From the NCBI GenBank assembly GCA_026989655.1, contig JALSIX010000140.1:1-64000 (forward strand): DNA of 64,000 nucleotides. The letters run 5' to 3'. This document shows, in pieces, positions 44,247-52,782 of this stretch. The first letter of the stretch is position 1; each line of letters begins with the position of its first letter. Source of the DNA: Caldilineaceae bacterium (GTDB lineage Bacteria; Chloroflexota; Anaerolineae; Caldilineales; Caldilineaceae). The notes below the pieces were generated by a model. The model did no database searches and was not told the DNA's origin. It saw only the letters and a list, made by a program, of their open reading frames with translations. The position numbers were made by a program, and so were the translations under genes.

Positions 44247-44971
44247 CTCGTCCTCCTGTCCATGGGCGCGGTCTCGCCTGCCTCGACCGGACAAGGCGTC
44301 ACCCGCTCCGCGTAGACCCCCCGATACTCCGGAGGCAGCAGTCGGGCCAAGGCCACCATGACCTCCTGGGTGTAGGCCTCCAGCTCCTCCATCCGATGTC
44401 TCCCCGGGGGCAGATGGATGGGCTCACCGAAACGGACATGGACCTCGGGGCGGCGCAGACGCTGCCAGCAGGCCGTGGCCTTCTCCTGGCCGAACAGGGC
44501 TACCGGCAGAATGGGGGCCGGAGCCTGGGTAGCCAGGTATGCGATGCCGGGACGACCCGGCTGGAGCCCTCCCGTGCGGCTGCGGGTGCCCTCAGGGGCC
44601 ACACCCAGAACCCCGCCGCGTCGCAGCACCTGGAGAGCTGCCCGCAGCGCTCGGCGATCCGGTGCCCCCCGCTGCACCCAGATGCCGTTGCCCACCCGCC
44701 CCAACAGCCAGTTGGCCACGGGCACACGTCTCCACTTGTCCGCGACGAAGACCACCGTACGCCGGGGAAGGTAGCAGAAGAGGAGAGGGACATCGAAGAG
44801 ATGGATGTGGTTGGGCGCCACGATCAGGGGCCCGGCCTGGGGGAATCCCTCCAACCCCTCCACGTGGACGCGCAGAGTGAGCCGGGCCAGCAGGCGAAAG
44901 ATCCGCCGGAGAACTCGTTGGAGGGGGGTCCAACGCCGGTAGTCCAGCCGAGAGTAGTCCGTGGATGGCAT
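44243..44971 (-). CDS. PlsC-like 1-acylglycerol-3-phosphate acyltransferase family protein
   Basis: A 242-residue glycerolipid acyltransferase. The catalytic H-x4-D motif is in APNHIHLFDVP, followed by the FVADKWRRVPVANWLLG region and APEGTRSRTGGLQPG. It acylates a lysophospholipid or related acceptor at the membrane. It is probably translationally coupled to the sortase gene (ATGA). Confidence 0.88.
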   Translation of the reverse strand: MPSTDYSRLDYRRWTPLQRVLRRIFRLLARLTLRVHVEGLEGFPQAGPLIVAPNHIHLFDVPLLFCYLPRRTVVFVADKWRRVPVANWLLGRVGNGIWVQRGAPDRRALRAALQVLRRGGVLGVAPEGTRSRTGGLQPGRPGIAYLATQAPAPILPVALFGQEKATACWQRLRRPEVHVRFGEPIHLPPGRHRMEELEAYTQEVMVALARLLPPEYRGVYAERVTPCPVEAGETAPMDRRTR

Positions 44972-45061
44972 GGCAGCGGCCGCTCGTAGTGCGATGGATC
45001 TCTCCGGATGTCCGAACAGATACGCGCGCTCCAAATCCCTGGGGAGCCCGAGCGTCGGGCC

Positions 45062-46051
45062 CTATGGCTGCACGGTCCACCGTCTCCCCTGGGCCCGGGC
45101 CGTGATCCGTTCCACCGGCCCTCCGGTGGGGACCAGCACCGCGGTGAAGCGGGTCTCGCCGCCCACAGGCACCACGTTGTGGTCGGGTGTCACCTTGCGG
45201 GTGGCCACCACCCGCCCCAGGGGATCGTAGGCGGTCAGCACCACCTGGACGTCGATGGCCTCCTCGGGGCCCACGTTGCGAACGGTCCCCTGGACCGTGT
45301 AGGAGGCGTAGCGCTCTCCCCGGCTCTCCAGATCCTCCACCACCAGATCCCGGTAGTATCCCCCCACATAGGCCGGCAGTGCCCGGAGCGGGAAGGCCAG
45401 GTAGCGCTCGAAGGCCCCGGGAGCCTGGCCGAAGAGCAGGGCAAAGGGCGCGGTGTCGCCGGCCTCCACCAGATCCAGGAAGACCGGCCCCTCGGCCCGA
45501 CCGATCTCCTGGTCGGTCTCGTCCAGGAGGACCACAGCCACCCGCACCTGTTCCAGAGGCCGATCCGTGTCGTTGCGGACCTCGCCCAGGACCCAGAGCC
45601 CGCCGATGGTGGTCTCGCTGAAATGCAGCCCCTGGACGGTGACGGGCATGGGCGTGGGGGTAGGTGTGGCCGCGGCGTCCACCCGATCGGGTTCGGGGGG
45701 CGGGATGATGAGCTGCTGGCCTACCTGGAGGGTCCGAGGGTCCAGGATGCCGTTGGCGTTCTGCAGCGCGGCCACGCTGACCCCATAGCGGCTGGCGATG
45801 GCCAACAGGTTGTCGCCCGGCCGGATGGTGTAGAGGATGGGCGTGGGCGTCACCGTGGGGGTGGGCGTGGGCTCGGGGGTGTAGGGAGCCGGGGTGGCCG
45901 TGGGCGGCAGGGTGGCCACCAGGGCCACGGCAACGGTAGGCGTGGGCGTGGGGGTGGGCGTGGGCGTCAGGGTGATGACCTGGCCACATCCGGTCAGGAC
46001 CAGGACGGCCCACAGCAGCACCAGAAGTCCGCGGGGTGGACGGGATGGCAC
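45062..46051 (-). CDS. LysM-domain lipoprotein with FxLYD-like domain
   Basis: A 329-residue exported lipoprotein: lipobox LVLTGC (Cys22), a Thr/Pro repeat linker, one LysM module (YTIRPGDNLLAIASRYGVSV ... GQQLIIPP), another Thr/Pro linker, then a beta-sandwich domain (ETTIGGLWVLGEVRNDTDRPLEQVRVAVVL, ERYASYTVQGTVRNVG). LysM binds peptidoglycan or similar glycans. The start is GTG 46051 with GGAGG upstream, though the distance is long (about 12 nt). Confidence 0.82.
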   Translation of the reverse strand: MPSRPPRGLLVLLWAVLVLTGCGQVITLTPTPTPTPTPTVAVALVATLPPTATPAPYTPEPTPTPTVTPTPILYTIRPGDNLLAIASRYGVSVAALQNANGILDPRTLQVGQQLIIPPPEPDRVDAAATPTPTPMPVTVQGLHFSETTIGGLWVLGEVRNDTDRPLEQVRVAVVLLDETDQEIGRAEGPVFLDLVEAGDTAPFALLFGQAPGAFERYLAFPLRALPAYVGGYYRDLVVEDLESRGERYASYTVQGTVRNVGPEEAIDVQVVLTAYDPLGRVVATRKVTPDHNVVPVGGETRFTAVLVPTGGPVERITARAQGRRWTVQP

Positions 46052-46408
46052 GGGAAGCGATGTCCTCCAACAGGGCACCTCGGGATGGCTCTCTGTGGCT
46101 ATGCATTGTATCACAGGCCCGGCCTCCCCGGGCAAGTGCTCCACGGCCGGTCTGTGTCCTCCGGCGCGGCCCATCCCCTCTTCTCCGAGCTGTCCGTAGA
46201 CCGTGGGCGGTCCGAGCGAAGGGAACGAGACATCCTGCCCCGAATCCGGCAGCATGGGGGCCGAATGGCCTGTGAGGATAGCGGCACACCGCATGGCGGA
46301 CCATGGATCTCCCCCGCCCTCCACATCGGTTGGCGGGACCGGAGGATATCGGGTACCATGGAGGGGCGAACGGCCCACCGCCACCTTGCCCGAGAGCACG
46401 CAGACCCC
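46052..46408. other. Divergent intergenic region
   Basis: This 357-bp gap holds weak promoters on both sides: minus strand TTGCCC (46130-46135) with GATACA/TACAAT at 46105-46112 for the LysM gene, and plus strand TTGGCG (46330-46335) with TACCAT (46354-46359) for MoxR. No gene is supported. Confidence 0.35.
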
Positions 46409-47353
46409 ATGGACGCCATCCAGGCCTTTGCCGAGACCCTGATCGCCAACATGGAACGGGTCATTGTGGGCAAACGCCAGGCCCTGGAGGTCCTGGTGGT
46501 GGCCCTGCTGTGTGAGGGGCATGTGCTCCTGGAGGACGTGCCCGGCGTGGGCAAGACCATGCTGGCCCGAGCCCTGGCCGTGAGCCTGGGCGTGGACTTC
46601 CGCCGCCTCCAGTGCACCCCAGACCTGCTGCCCAGCGACATCACCGGGGTCAGCGTCTTCAACCAGGAGAGCCGTCGCTTCGAGTTCATGCCCGGGCCGG
46701 CCTTCACCCACGTGCTCCTCGCGGACGAGATCAACCGGGCCACACCCCGAGCCCAGGCCGCCCTGCTGGAGTGCATGGGGGAACGCCAGATCACCGTGGA
46801 TGGGGTCAGCCGACCCCTCCTCCGCCCCTTCCTGGTCCTGGCCACCCAGAACCCAGTGGAGTACGAGGGCACCTTCCCCCTGCCCGAGGCCCAACTGGAC
46901 CGCTTCCTCTTCAAGCTCCGCCTGGGCTACCTGACCCCAGAACAGGAAGGGGAGATGCTGCGCAACCTGGGCGGCCGCCACCCCATCGAGACCCTGAGCC
47001 GGGTAGTGGACGGCCTGGCCGTGCCCGAGCTGGCCGAGCAGGTCTGGACCGTCCAGGTGGACGACACCCTCCGCGACTACATCGTGGCCCTGGTCCACGC
47101 GACCCGACAACATCCAGACCTGGCCCTCGGGGCCAGCCCACGGGGTTCCCTGGCCCTCTACCGGGGGGCCCAGGCCCGGGCCGCCATCCAGGGACGGGAC
47201 TACGTGTTGCCCGACGACATCCAGGCCCTCGCGCCGCTGGCCCTCCCCCATCGCTGTATCCTCCGCCCAGAGAGCGCCCTGCGGGGACGGACCACCGAGG
47301 CCGTGGTCCAGGAGATCCTGGACCAGGTGCCCTTGAAACTGAACGGGCCATGA
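46409..47353 (+). CDS. MoxR-family AAA+ ATPase
   Basis: A 314-residue MoxR ATPase: RVIVGKRQALEVL, Walker A EDVPGVGKTMLAR, TPDLLPSDITG and Walker B LLADEINRATPRAQ, then sensor ATQNPVEYEGTFPLPEAQLDRF. Together with the DUF58 gene it forms the usual MoxR-DUF58 pair. ATG 46409 chosen; the DUF58 gene overlaps its stop by 4 nt. Client unknown. Confidence 0.92.
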   Translation: MDAIQAFAETLIANMERVIVGKRQALEVLVVALLCEGHVLLEDVPGVGKTMLARALAVSLGVDFRRLQCTPDLLPSDITGVSVFNQESRRFEFMPGPAFTHVLLADEINRATPRAQAALLECMGERQITVDGVSRPLLRPFLVLATQNPVEYEGTFPLPEAQLDRFLFKLRLGYLTPEQEGEMLRNLGGRHPIETLSRVVDGLAVPELAEQVWTVQVDDTLRDYIVALVHATRQHPDLALGASPRGSLALYRGAQARAAIQGRDYVLPDDIQALAPLALPHRCILRPESALRGRTTEAVVQEILDQVPLKLNGP

Positions 47354-48615
47354 TCGACCTCTTCTTCCTCCTGGTGCTCCTCCTCCTGCTGGCCATCCTC
47401 CTGCGCCAGGACTGGATCTACTACCTCCTCTATGTGGTGGGGGGCATCTACGTGGCCAGCCGCGGGTGGACCCGACACAGCCTCCGAGCCCTGGAGATCT
47501 CCCGCCGGCTGGACAGCCGGGCCTTTGCCGGCCAGGCCCTGGAGGAGGTGGTGTTCCTGCGCAACCGCTCCTGGCTGCCCATCCCCTGGCTCCATGTGCA
47601 GGAGGCCGTGCCTCTGGAACTCCAGGAGCGGGAGAGCTACCAGGTGGCCCTGGGCCTGGGCCCCCGGAGCACCACCCGCCACACCTTTCGCCTCTACGCC
47701 CATCGCCGGGGATACTTCCCAGTGGGCCCCCTGCGGGTCACCGCAGGGGATCTCTTCGGCTTCGCCGAGGGCACCTGGCAGGAACGCACCCCCGTCCACG
47801 TGACCGTCTACCCCAAGGTCCTTCCCCTGCCCGAGCTGGGCCTGCCCAGCAACCTGCCCTTCGGCACGGTCCACGCGCCCCAGCGGATCTTCGAGGACCC
47901 GACCCGCCTGGCCGGCGTGCGGCCCTACACCCGAGGAGACAGCCTCCGGCACATCCACTGGCGGGCCAGCGCCCACGAGGACACCCTGCTGGTGAAGAAG
48001 TTCCAGCCGGCCATCGCGCTGGACACCACGGTGGTGCTGGATCTGGACCCCGAGGCCTATCCCGTACGCCACCGCTTCGGCGGCAGCGAATGGGCCATCA
48101 CCGTCGCGGCCTCCCTGGCCAGCCACCTGGTGGAACGGCGACAGGCCGTGGGACTCCTGACCAATGGCTGGGATCCCCGGGCCCAGGCCCCGGCCCACCC
48201 CATCCCCAGCCAATCGGGACGGAGCCACCTGATGACGATCCTGGAGCTCCTGGCCCGGATCCAGCTCCACAAGCCCCGCCAGGCAGCCCGAGCGCGGGAC
48301 GAGACCGCCCCCGAGCCGCCAGGACACTCCGACATCGCCCTGGCCCACTGGCTTCCCCGGGCCGGGGCCTCGCTGACCTGGGGAAGCACCCTCCTGGTGA
48401 TCACGCCGGCCCTGGACGAGGAGACGCTCTGGACCCTCCACCGTCTGTACCGTCGAGGGCTCACCGTGCTGGCCATCCTGGTGGTCCGCCCTCCCCGCTT
48501 TCCGGCCCTGAGACAACAGGCCGCAGCCCTGGGGATCCCCCTCTTCGAGGCCATCTGGGCCTCGGACCTGCGGGAATGGGGACGCCGACGGCCGGCCCCT
48601 GGGCTGCCCGGCTGA
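47350..48615 (+). CDS. DUF58 membrane protein
   Basis: A 421-residue protein with two N-terminal membrane helices, a beta-rich region (RRGYFPVGPLRVTAGDLFGF) and the DUF58 signature GVRPYTRGDSLRHIHWRASA followed by a VWA-like part (LDTTVVLDLDPEA). These proteins pair with MoxR ATPases in envelope assembly or stress functions that are poorly understood. Start overlaps the MoxR stop (ATGA). Confidence 0.9.
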   Translation: MIDLFFLLVLLLLLAILLRQDWIYYLLYVVGGIYVASRGWTRHSLRALEISRRLDSRAFAGQALEEVVFLRNRSWLPIPWLHVQEAVPLELQERESYQVALGLGPRSTTRHTFRLYAHRRGYFPVGPLRVTAGDLFGFAEGTWQERTPVHVTVYPKVLPLPELGLPSNLPFGTVHAPQRIFEDPTRLAGVRPYTRGDSLRHIHWRASAHEDTLLVKKFQPAIALDTTVVLDLDPEAYPVRHRFGGSEWAITVAASLASHLVERRQAVGLLTNGWDPRAQAPAHPIPSQSGRSHLMTILELLARIQLHKPRQAARARDETAPEPPGHSDIALAHWLPRAGASLTWGSTLLVITPALDEETLWTLHRLYRRGLTVLAILVVRPPRFPALRQQAAALGIPLFEAIWASDLREWGRRRPAPGLPG

Positions 48616-48787
48616 GAGAGGCCTCCGCCGCGCTCCTTTCCTCCGCCACCTGGGGCCGGAAGCCCCTGGACAACGTCCCGCCCACCACGGTCGGGCCGGG
48701 CATGGAGGGCAAAACGGCCCCCGCCTCGACAGGCCCGGGGACGGCTCCACCCTGCCGCCCCCGACGCCCCCAAGTCGGCCCGGAGAT

Positions 48788-48816
48788 TTGACCCCGGGAC
48801 GGGCTTCGGGTATGAT
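48788..48816 (+). promoter_or_regulatory. Promoter of the B12 riboswitch operon
   Basis: TTGACC (48788-48793), a 17-nt spacer and TATGAT (48811-48816). It sits 172 bp after the DUF58 stop and about 60 nt before the riboswitch. Confidence 0.7.
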
Positions 48817-48879
48817 GGGGGCGCCCCGGCCCGGGACGTTCCCGCCGGGGCCGGTCACAACCACATATCCATTCAGGCG

Positions 48880-49007
48880 GCAGAGGTGCCCGACGCCCCG
48901 GATGGCAGGGCTGAAAGGCGAAGCCGGTGAGAGTCCGGCGCTGTCCCGCAACGGTAACCAGGGGGCCCATGGTGGGCCATCCTGGAAGCCCGGTCGCCCG
49001 CCTCTGC
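48880..49007 (+). promoter_or_regulatory. Cobalamin riboswitch
   Basis: Contains the B12-box-like core AAGCCGGTGAGAGTCCGGCG followed by CTGTCCCGCAACGGT, with P1 formed by GCAGAGG (48880-48886) and CCTCTGC (49001-49007). It precedes btuFCD and B12 synthesis genes, so it should lower their expression when adenosyl- or other cobalamin is plentiful. The downstream leader has two intrinsic terminators. Confidence 0.92.
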
Positions 49008-49033
49008 TGACTCGGTACCTTCTCGCGGAAGGA

Positions 49034-49103
49034 GGGTAGAGTGCACACCGGCCCGTCCCGGTGTGGCCCTTTGTCGCCCCGGCAAAGGCAGATCACTCTA
49101 CCC
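49034..49103 (+). other. Predicted three-way-junction RNA in the B12 leader
   Basis: A perfect 10-bp closing stem GGGTAGAGTG (49034-49043) with CACTCTACCC (49094-49103) encloses two hairpins: CACACCGG/CCGGTGTG (49044-49065) and CCTTTG/CAAAGG (49068-49088). The last three bases of the closing stem are also the first of the terminator stem at 49101-49120, so the two structures exclude each other. It may be the expression platform or a second sensing element. Confidence 0.6.
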
Positions 49104-49124
49104 GGCCCCCGTTGGCCGGGTTTT
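49101..49124 (+). terminator. First intrinsic terminator of the B12 leader
   Basis: CCCGGCC (49101-49107) pairs with GGCCGGG (49114-49120) followed by TTTT. It overlaps the closing strand of the three-way junction. Confidence 0.7.
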
Positions 49125-49200
49125 CGCGTTCCTGGACCGATGAGCTCTCATCGGATGGGGCCCGATGCTCCGTGGCGCGACACAGACAGGGTCTGTTGCC

Positions 49201-49229
49201 CGCCCGACCGCGAGAGGTCGGGCGTTTTT
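49201..49229 (+). terminator. Second intrinsic terminator of the B12 leader
   Basis: CGCCCGACC (49201-49209) pairs with GGTCGGGCG (49216-49224), loop GCGAGA, then TTTTT. A 9-bp GC stem with U tract, 76 nt before btuF. A smaller hairpin ACAGAC/GTCTGT sits just before it. Confidence 0.8.
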
Positions 49230-49304
49230 GTCTGGAGTGTGGCTCCGGATCTCCATCATCCCTGTGCTCCCTCTGGGAGCCCATCTCAAAGCAGGAGGAT
49301 GTCG

Positions 49305-50285
49305 ATGTCGTACCCACGTCTCCGGACCTTCGTAGGTCTCCTGTTCGTGCTGGCGGTGCTCCTGGCCGGGTGTGCCCTGCCACCGCCGCCCCCCCTCCCC
49401 ACACCGCCCCCGGGAACAACGGCCGAAGCCGAGGTGCCCTCCCCAGAGCCCATCGTCGTGACCGACGGCCTGGGACGGCAGGTGACCCTGCCGGAGATCC
49501 CCCAGCGCATCGTCTCCCTGGCGCCCTCCAACTCGGAGATCCTCTTCGCGGTGGGGGCCGAGGACCAGGTGGTGGGCGTCACCCAGTTCTGCAACTACCC
49601 CCCCGAGGCCTGTGCCGACAAGGAGGTGGTGGGCGGCTTCTCGGCCAAGTCCATCAGTGTGGAGGTGATCGTCTCCCTGGAGCCGGACCTGGTGCTGTCC
49701 AGAGGGGAGATCCATCGCCCCATCATCCAGGCCCTGGAGCAACAGGGCATCCCGGTCATCGCGCTCACGGGCCGCTCCTTCGAGGAGGTCTACGCGGACA
49801 TCCAGCAGGTAGGCCAGGTGACCGGCCATCCGGACCAGGCCGGGCAGGTGGTGGCCGACATGCAGGCCCGGGTGGCCCAGATCACCGAGGCCGTGGCCGA
49901 CATCCCCCAGGAGGAACGGCTGCAGGTCTTCTACGAGGTGTGGGACGAGCCCCTGATGACCGCGGGGCCCAACACCTTCATCGGCCAGATGATCGACCTG
50001 GCCGGCGGGATCAACATCTTCGGCGACGTGGCCGAGGACTACCCGGTGGTCAGCCCCGAGGAGGTGATCCGCCGCAACCCGGACGTGATCCTGGCGCCGG
50101 ACACCCATGCGGAGAAGGTCACGCCAGAGGCCCTGGCCCAACGGCCCGGCTGGGAGACCATCCAGGCCGTCCAGGAGGGACGCATCCACCTGGTGGACGG
50201 CGACATCGTCTCCCGACCGGGTCCCCGCATCGTGGACGGCCTGGAGGCCGTGGCCCGGGCCCTGTACCCGGAGCGCTTCCCCTGA
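49305..50285 (+). CDS. btuF: Cobalamin ABC transporter substrate-binding lipoprotein
   Basis: A 326-residue helical-backbone binding protein with lipobox LLAGC (Cys23) and Pro-rich linker. The domain begins IVVTDGLGRQVTLPEIPQRIVSLAPSN, typical of BtuF/FhuD-like proteins, and contains TQFCNYPPEA. Placed under a B12 riboswitch and next to btuC/btuD, it should bind cobalamin or cobinamide. ATG 49305 has AGGAGG 6 nt upstream; an ATG 6 nt earlier is too close to it. Confidence 0.9.
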   Translation: MSYPRLRTFVGLLFVLAVLLAGCALPPPPPLPTPPPGTTAEAEVPSPEPIVVTDGLGRQVTLPEIPQRIVSLAPSNSEILFAVGAEDQVVGVTQFCNYPPEACADKEVVGGFSAKSISVEVIVSLEPDLVLSRGEIHRPIIQALEQQGIPVIALTGRSFEEVYADIQQVGQVTGHPDQAGQVVADMQARVAQITEAVADIPQEERLQVFYEVWDEPLMTAGPNTFIGQMIDLAGGINIFGDVAEDYPVVSPEEVIRRNPDVILAPDTHAEKVTPEALAQRPGWETIQAVQEGRIHLVDGDIVSRPGPRIVDGLEAVARALYPERFP

Positions 50286-51388
50286 TGGCTGCCCTGCGCC
50301 GCTGGGTGGACCGGGATGACCCCCAGGGTCCCCGGTCCACCACCTGGGCCGAGGAGCCCGTTCCCGGGCGCCACCCGGCGCGGGCGGACAGCCCTTCGGG
50401 GTCCAGGATCCCGGGCCTCTTCCTGTTGGTAGGGGGCGGGCTGGCCGCGGCCCTGCTCCTGGGATTGGCCGTGGGCCCGGTGACCCTGCCCGTCGGGCAG
50501 GTGGTGGCCGCCCTTCTGCGCCCAGAGGACCCGGCCCTGAGCCGGACCACGGTGACCATCGTCTGGGATCTGCGCCTGGCCCGGAGCCTCCTGGCCCTGG
50601 CCATCGGTGCCGGGCTGGCCGCGTCCGGCTCGGCCTACCAGGCTCTCTTTCGGAACCCTCTGGCGGATCCCTACATCATCGGGGCCTCGGGGGGCGCCGC
50701 GCTGGGCGCCACGCTGGCCATCCTGTTGGACAGCCCGACGGTGACCGGCGCGGCCTTCCTGGGTGCCCTGGCCGCGGTGGCCGTGGTCTACCTGCTCGCC
50801 CAGGCCGGAGGGCCTGCCTCCGCGGTGAACCTGATCCTGGCCGGGGCCGCCCTGAGCACCCTCCTGGCCGCCACGGTCTCCCTGCTCATGTTCCTCAGCG
50901 ACCGGGACCTGATGGAGGTCTTCGCCTGGCTCCTGGGCGGTCTGAGCGGGCGGAGCTGGCCCCATCTCCAGATCACCGGCCCGCTGGTCCTCCTGGGCAT
51001 CGGAGCCCTCTGGGCCATGGCCCGGCCCCTGGATGCCCTCACCTTCGGCGAGGAGACGGCCCAGGCTCTGGGCCTTCACCTGGCCTGGGTCCGGACCGCG
51101 CTGGTCGCGGTGGCCACCCTGATCACCGCGGCAGGGGTGGCCAGCGGCGGCATCATCGGCTTCGTGGGTCTGCTGGCCCCTCACATGGCCCGGAGCCTGG
51201 TGGGAGGAGGGCACGGCCACCAGCTTCCCATGGCGGCCCTGCTGGGAGGGCTCCTCCTGGTGTTGGCCGACACCCTGGCCCGAACGGTGATGGCCCCCAT
51301 GGAGCTCCCGGTAGGGGTCCTCACCTCCCTCCTGGGCGCGCCCTTCTTCCTCTGGCTGCTGCGACGAGGTGCACCATGGGCTCGGTGA
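50285..51388 (+). CDS. btuC: Cobalamin ABC transporter permease
   Basis: A 367-residue FecCD-family permease with about ten helices after a 45-residue charged N-terminal extension that is longer than usual. Motifs: LRLARSLLALAIGAGLAASGSAYQALFRNPLADPYIIG, GGLSGRSW, GGIIGFVGLLAPHMAR and a C-terminal GAPFFLWLLRR. It overlaps btuF by 1 nt and btuD by 13 nt. Confidence 0.93.
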   Translation: MAALRRWVDRDDPQGPRSTTWAEEPVPGRHPARADSPSGSRIPGLFLLVGGGLAAALLLGLAVGPVTLPVGQVVAALLRPEDPALSRTTVTIVWDLRLARSLLALAIGAGLAASGSAYQALFRNPLADPYIIGASGGAALGATLAILLDSPTVTGAAFLGALAAVAVVYLLAQAGGPASAVNLILAGAALSTLLAATVSLLMFLSDRDLMEVFAWLLGGLSGRSWPHLQITGPLVLLGIGALWAMARPLDALTFGEETAQALGLHLAWVRTALVAVATLITAAGVASGGIIGFVGLLAPHMARSLVGGGHGHQLPMAALLGGLLLVLADTLARTVMAPMELPVGVLTSLLGAPFFLWLLRRGAPWAR

Positions 51389-52182
51389 AGGTGGAGAAGC
51401 TGGCCCTGGGCTACGAGGGGCCCCACGTCCTCCAGGGGATCGATCTCCAGGTGGCCCCGGCCACGGTGTTGGCCCTGGTGGGGCCCAACGGCGCAGGCAA
51501 GACCACCCTGCTCCGGGCCCTGGCCCGGCAGCTCCGCCCCCGGGAGGGAACCGTGTACGTGGACGGCCGGGACGTGTGGCAACAGGCCGTGGGGCAGATG
51601 GCCCGGCAGGTGGGGCTGGTGCCCCAGCAGGAGGAGGGCCAGTGGCCCCTGACGGTCGCCCAGGTGGTCTCCCTGGGGCGGACCCCCCATCGGGGATGGT
51701 TCCTCCCCCTCACCCCGGAGGACCGGGCCGTGGTGGACCGGATCCTGGAGCAGACCGACCTGTCCCCCCTCCGGGACCGCCCCATCACCGCGCTCTCCGG
51801 CGGCGAGCTGCGGCGGGTGCTCATCGCCCGAGCCCTGGCCCAGGAACCCCGGGTCCTGCTGCTGGATGAGCCCACGGCCAGCCTGGACCTGCGCTTCCAG
51901 GGCCACATCCTGGGGCTGGTGCGGGACCTGGCCCACCGCCGGGAGCTGGCCGTGGTGGTGAGCATCCACGACCTGAACCTGGCCGGCCTCTACGCGGACC
52001 GGATCGCGCTGGTGTCCCAGGGGCGCCTGTGGGCTGTGGGCACCCCGGCCGAGGTGCTCACCCCGGAACGGCTCTCCCAGGCCTACGGCGTGCCGGTGAC
52101 CGTGGTCCCCCATCCGGTCTACGGCACCCCGCTGGTGGTCCCCGCCCTGGAACGGGGCCAGACCCCGACAGCCCCCGATTGA
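51376..52182 (+). CDS. btuD: Cobalamin ABC transporter ATP-binding protein
   Basis: A 268-residue ABC ATPase: Walker A VGPNGAGKTTLLRAL, signature ALSGGELRRVLIARALA and Walker B VLLLDEPTASLDL, then the switch His in SIHDLNLA. It completes the btuFCD importer whose genes overlap or abut. The start overlaps the btuC end. Confidence 0.94.
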   Translation: MGSVKVEKLALGYEGPHVLQGIDLQVAPATVLALVGPNGAGKTTLLRALARQLRPREGTVYVDGRDVWQQAVGQMARQVGLVPQQEEGQWPLTVAQVVSLGRTPHRGWFLPLTPEDRAVVDRILEQTDLSPLRDRPITALSGGELRRVLIARALAQEPRVLLLDEPTASLDLRFQGHILGLVRDLAHRRELAVVVSIHDLNLAGLYADRIALVSQGRLWAVGTPAEVLTPERLSQAYGVPVTVVPHPVYGTPLVVPALERGQTPTAPD

Positions 52183-52218
52183 ACGGTGTTCCAACAAGAG
52201 GACCAGGAGGCCATGGCC

Positions 52219-52782
52219 ATGGACGAGGAGCTCCGTCGACAGGCCCGCCAGGCCCGAAAGCGCAAGGGCCTGGTCATCGTCAACACCGGCAACGGCAAGG
52301 GCAAGACCACCGCGGCCCTGGGCATCCTGTTCCGGGCCTGGGGCCGGGACATGCGGGTCTGCATGCTCCAGTTCCTGAAACACCGCAACGCCTCCTTCGG
52401 CGAGAACAAGGCCGCCCGGAAGCTGGGCATCGAGATCCAGCCCACCGGTGACGGCTTCACCTGGACCAGCCCGGACATGGACGAGACCGTGGCCCGGGCC
52501 CGCCACGGCTGGGAGATGGCCCAGGCCCGGATCGGGTCGGGCACATACGACGTGGTGGTGCTGGACGAGTTCACCTATCCGCTCCACTACGGGTGGCTGG
52601 ATACCCAGGAGGTCATCGCCTGGCTTCGGGAGCACAAGCCCCCCATGCTCCACCTGGTCATCACCGGCCGCTATGCCCCGGAGCCGCTCATCGAGTTCGC
52701 CGACCTGGTCACGGAGATGCGGATGGTGAAACACCCCTTCCAGGAACAGCAGATCCGGGCCCAGCCAGGCATCGAGTTCTGA
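52219..52782 (+). CDS. cobO: Cob(I)yrinic acid a,c-diamide adenosyltransferase
   Basis: A 187-residue CobO/BtuR (CobA-type) adenosyltransferase that attaches the 5'-deoxyadenosyl group to the corrinoid cobalt. The P-loop is [17 protein letters not shown], followed by [29 protein letters not shown] and the C-terminal [23 protein letters not shown] 52219 is chosen for the AGGAGG 8 nt upstream; a GTG at 52186 would add 11 residues. cbiB starts right after its stop. Confidence 0.93.
   Translation: MDEELRRQARQARKRKGLVIVNTGNGKGKTTAALGILFRAWGRDMRVCMLQFLKHRNASFGENKAARKLGIEIQPTGDGFTWTSPDMDETVARARHGWEMAQARIGSGTYDVVVLDEFTYPLHYGWLDTQEVIAWLREHKPPMLHLVITGRYAPEPLIEFADLVTEMRMVKHPFQEQQIRAQPGIEF

Noticed and set aside
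45838-45975. GGGTGTGGGCGTGGG-like repeats as a tandem repeat or CRISPR
   Set aside because: They encode the Thr/Pro linkers of the LysM lipoprotein; unit length is irregular and there are no spacers.
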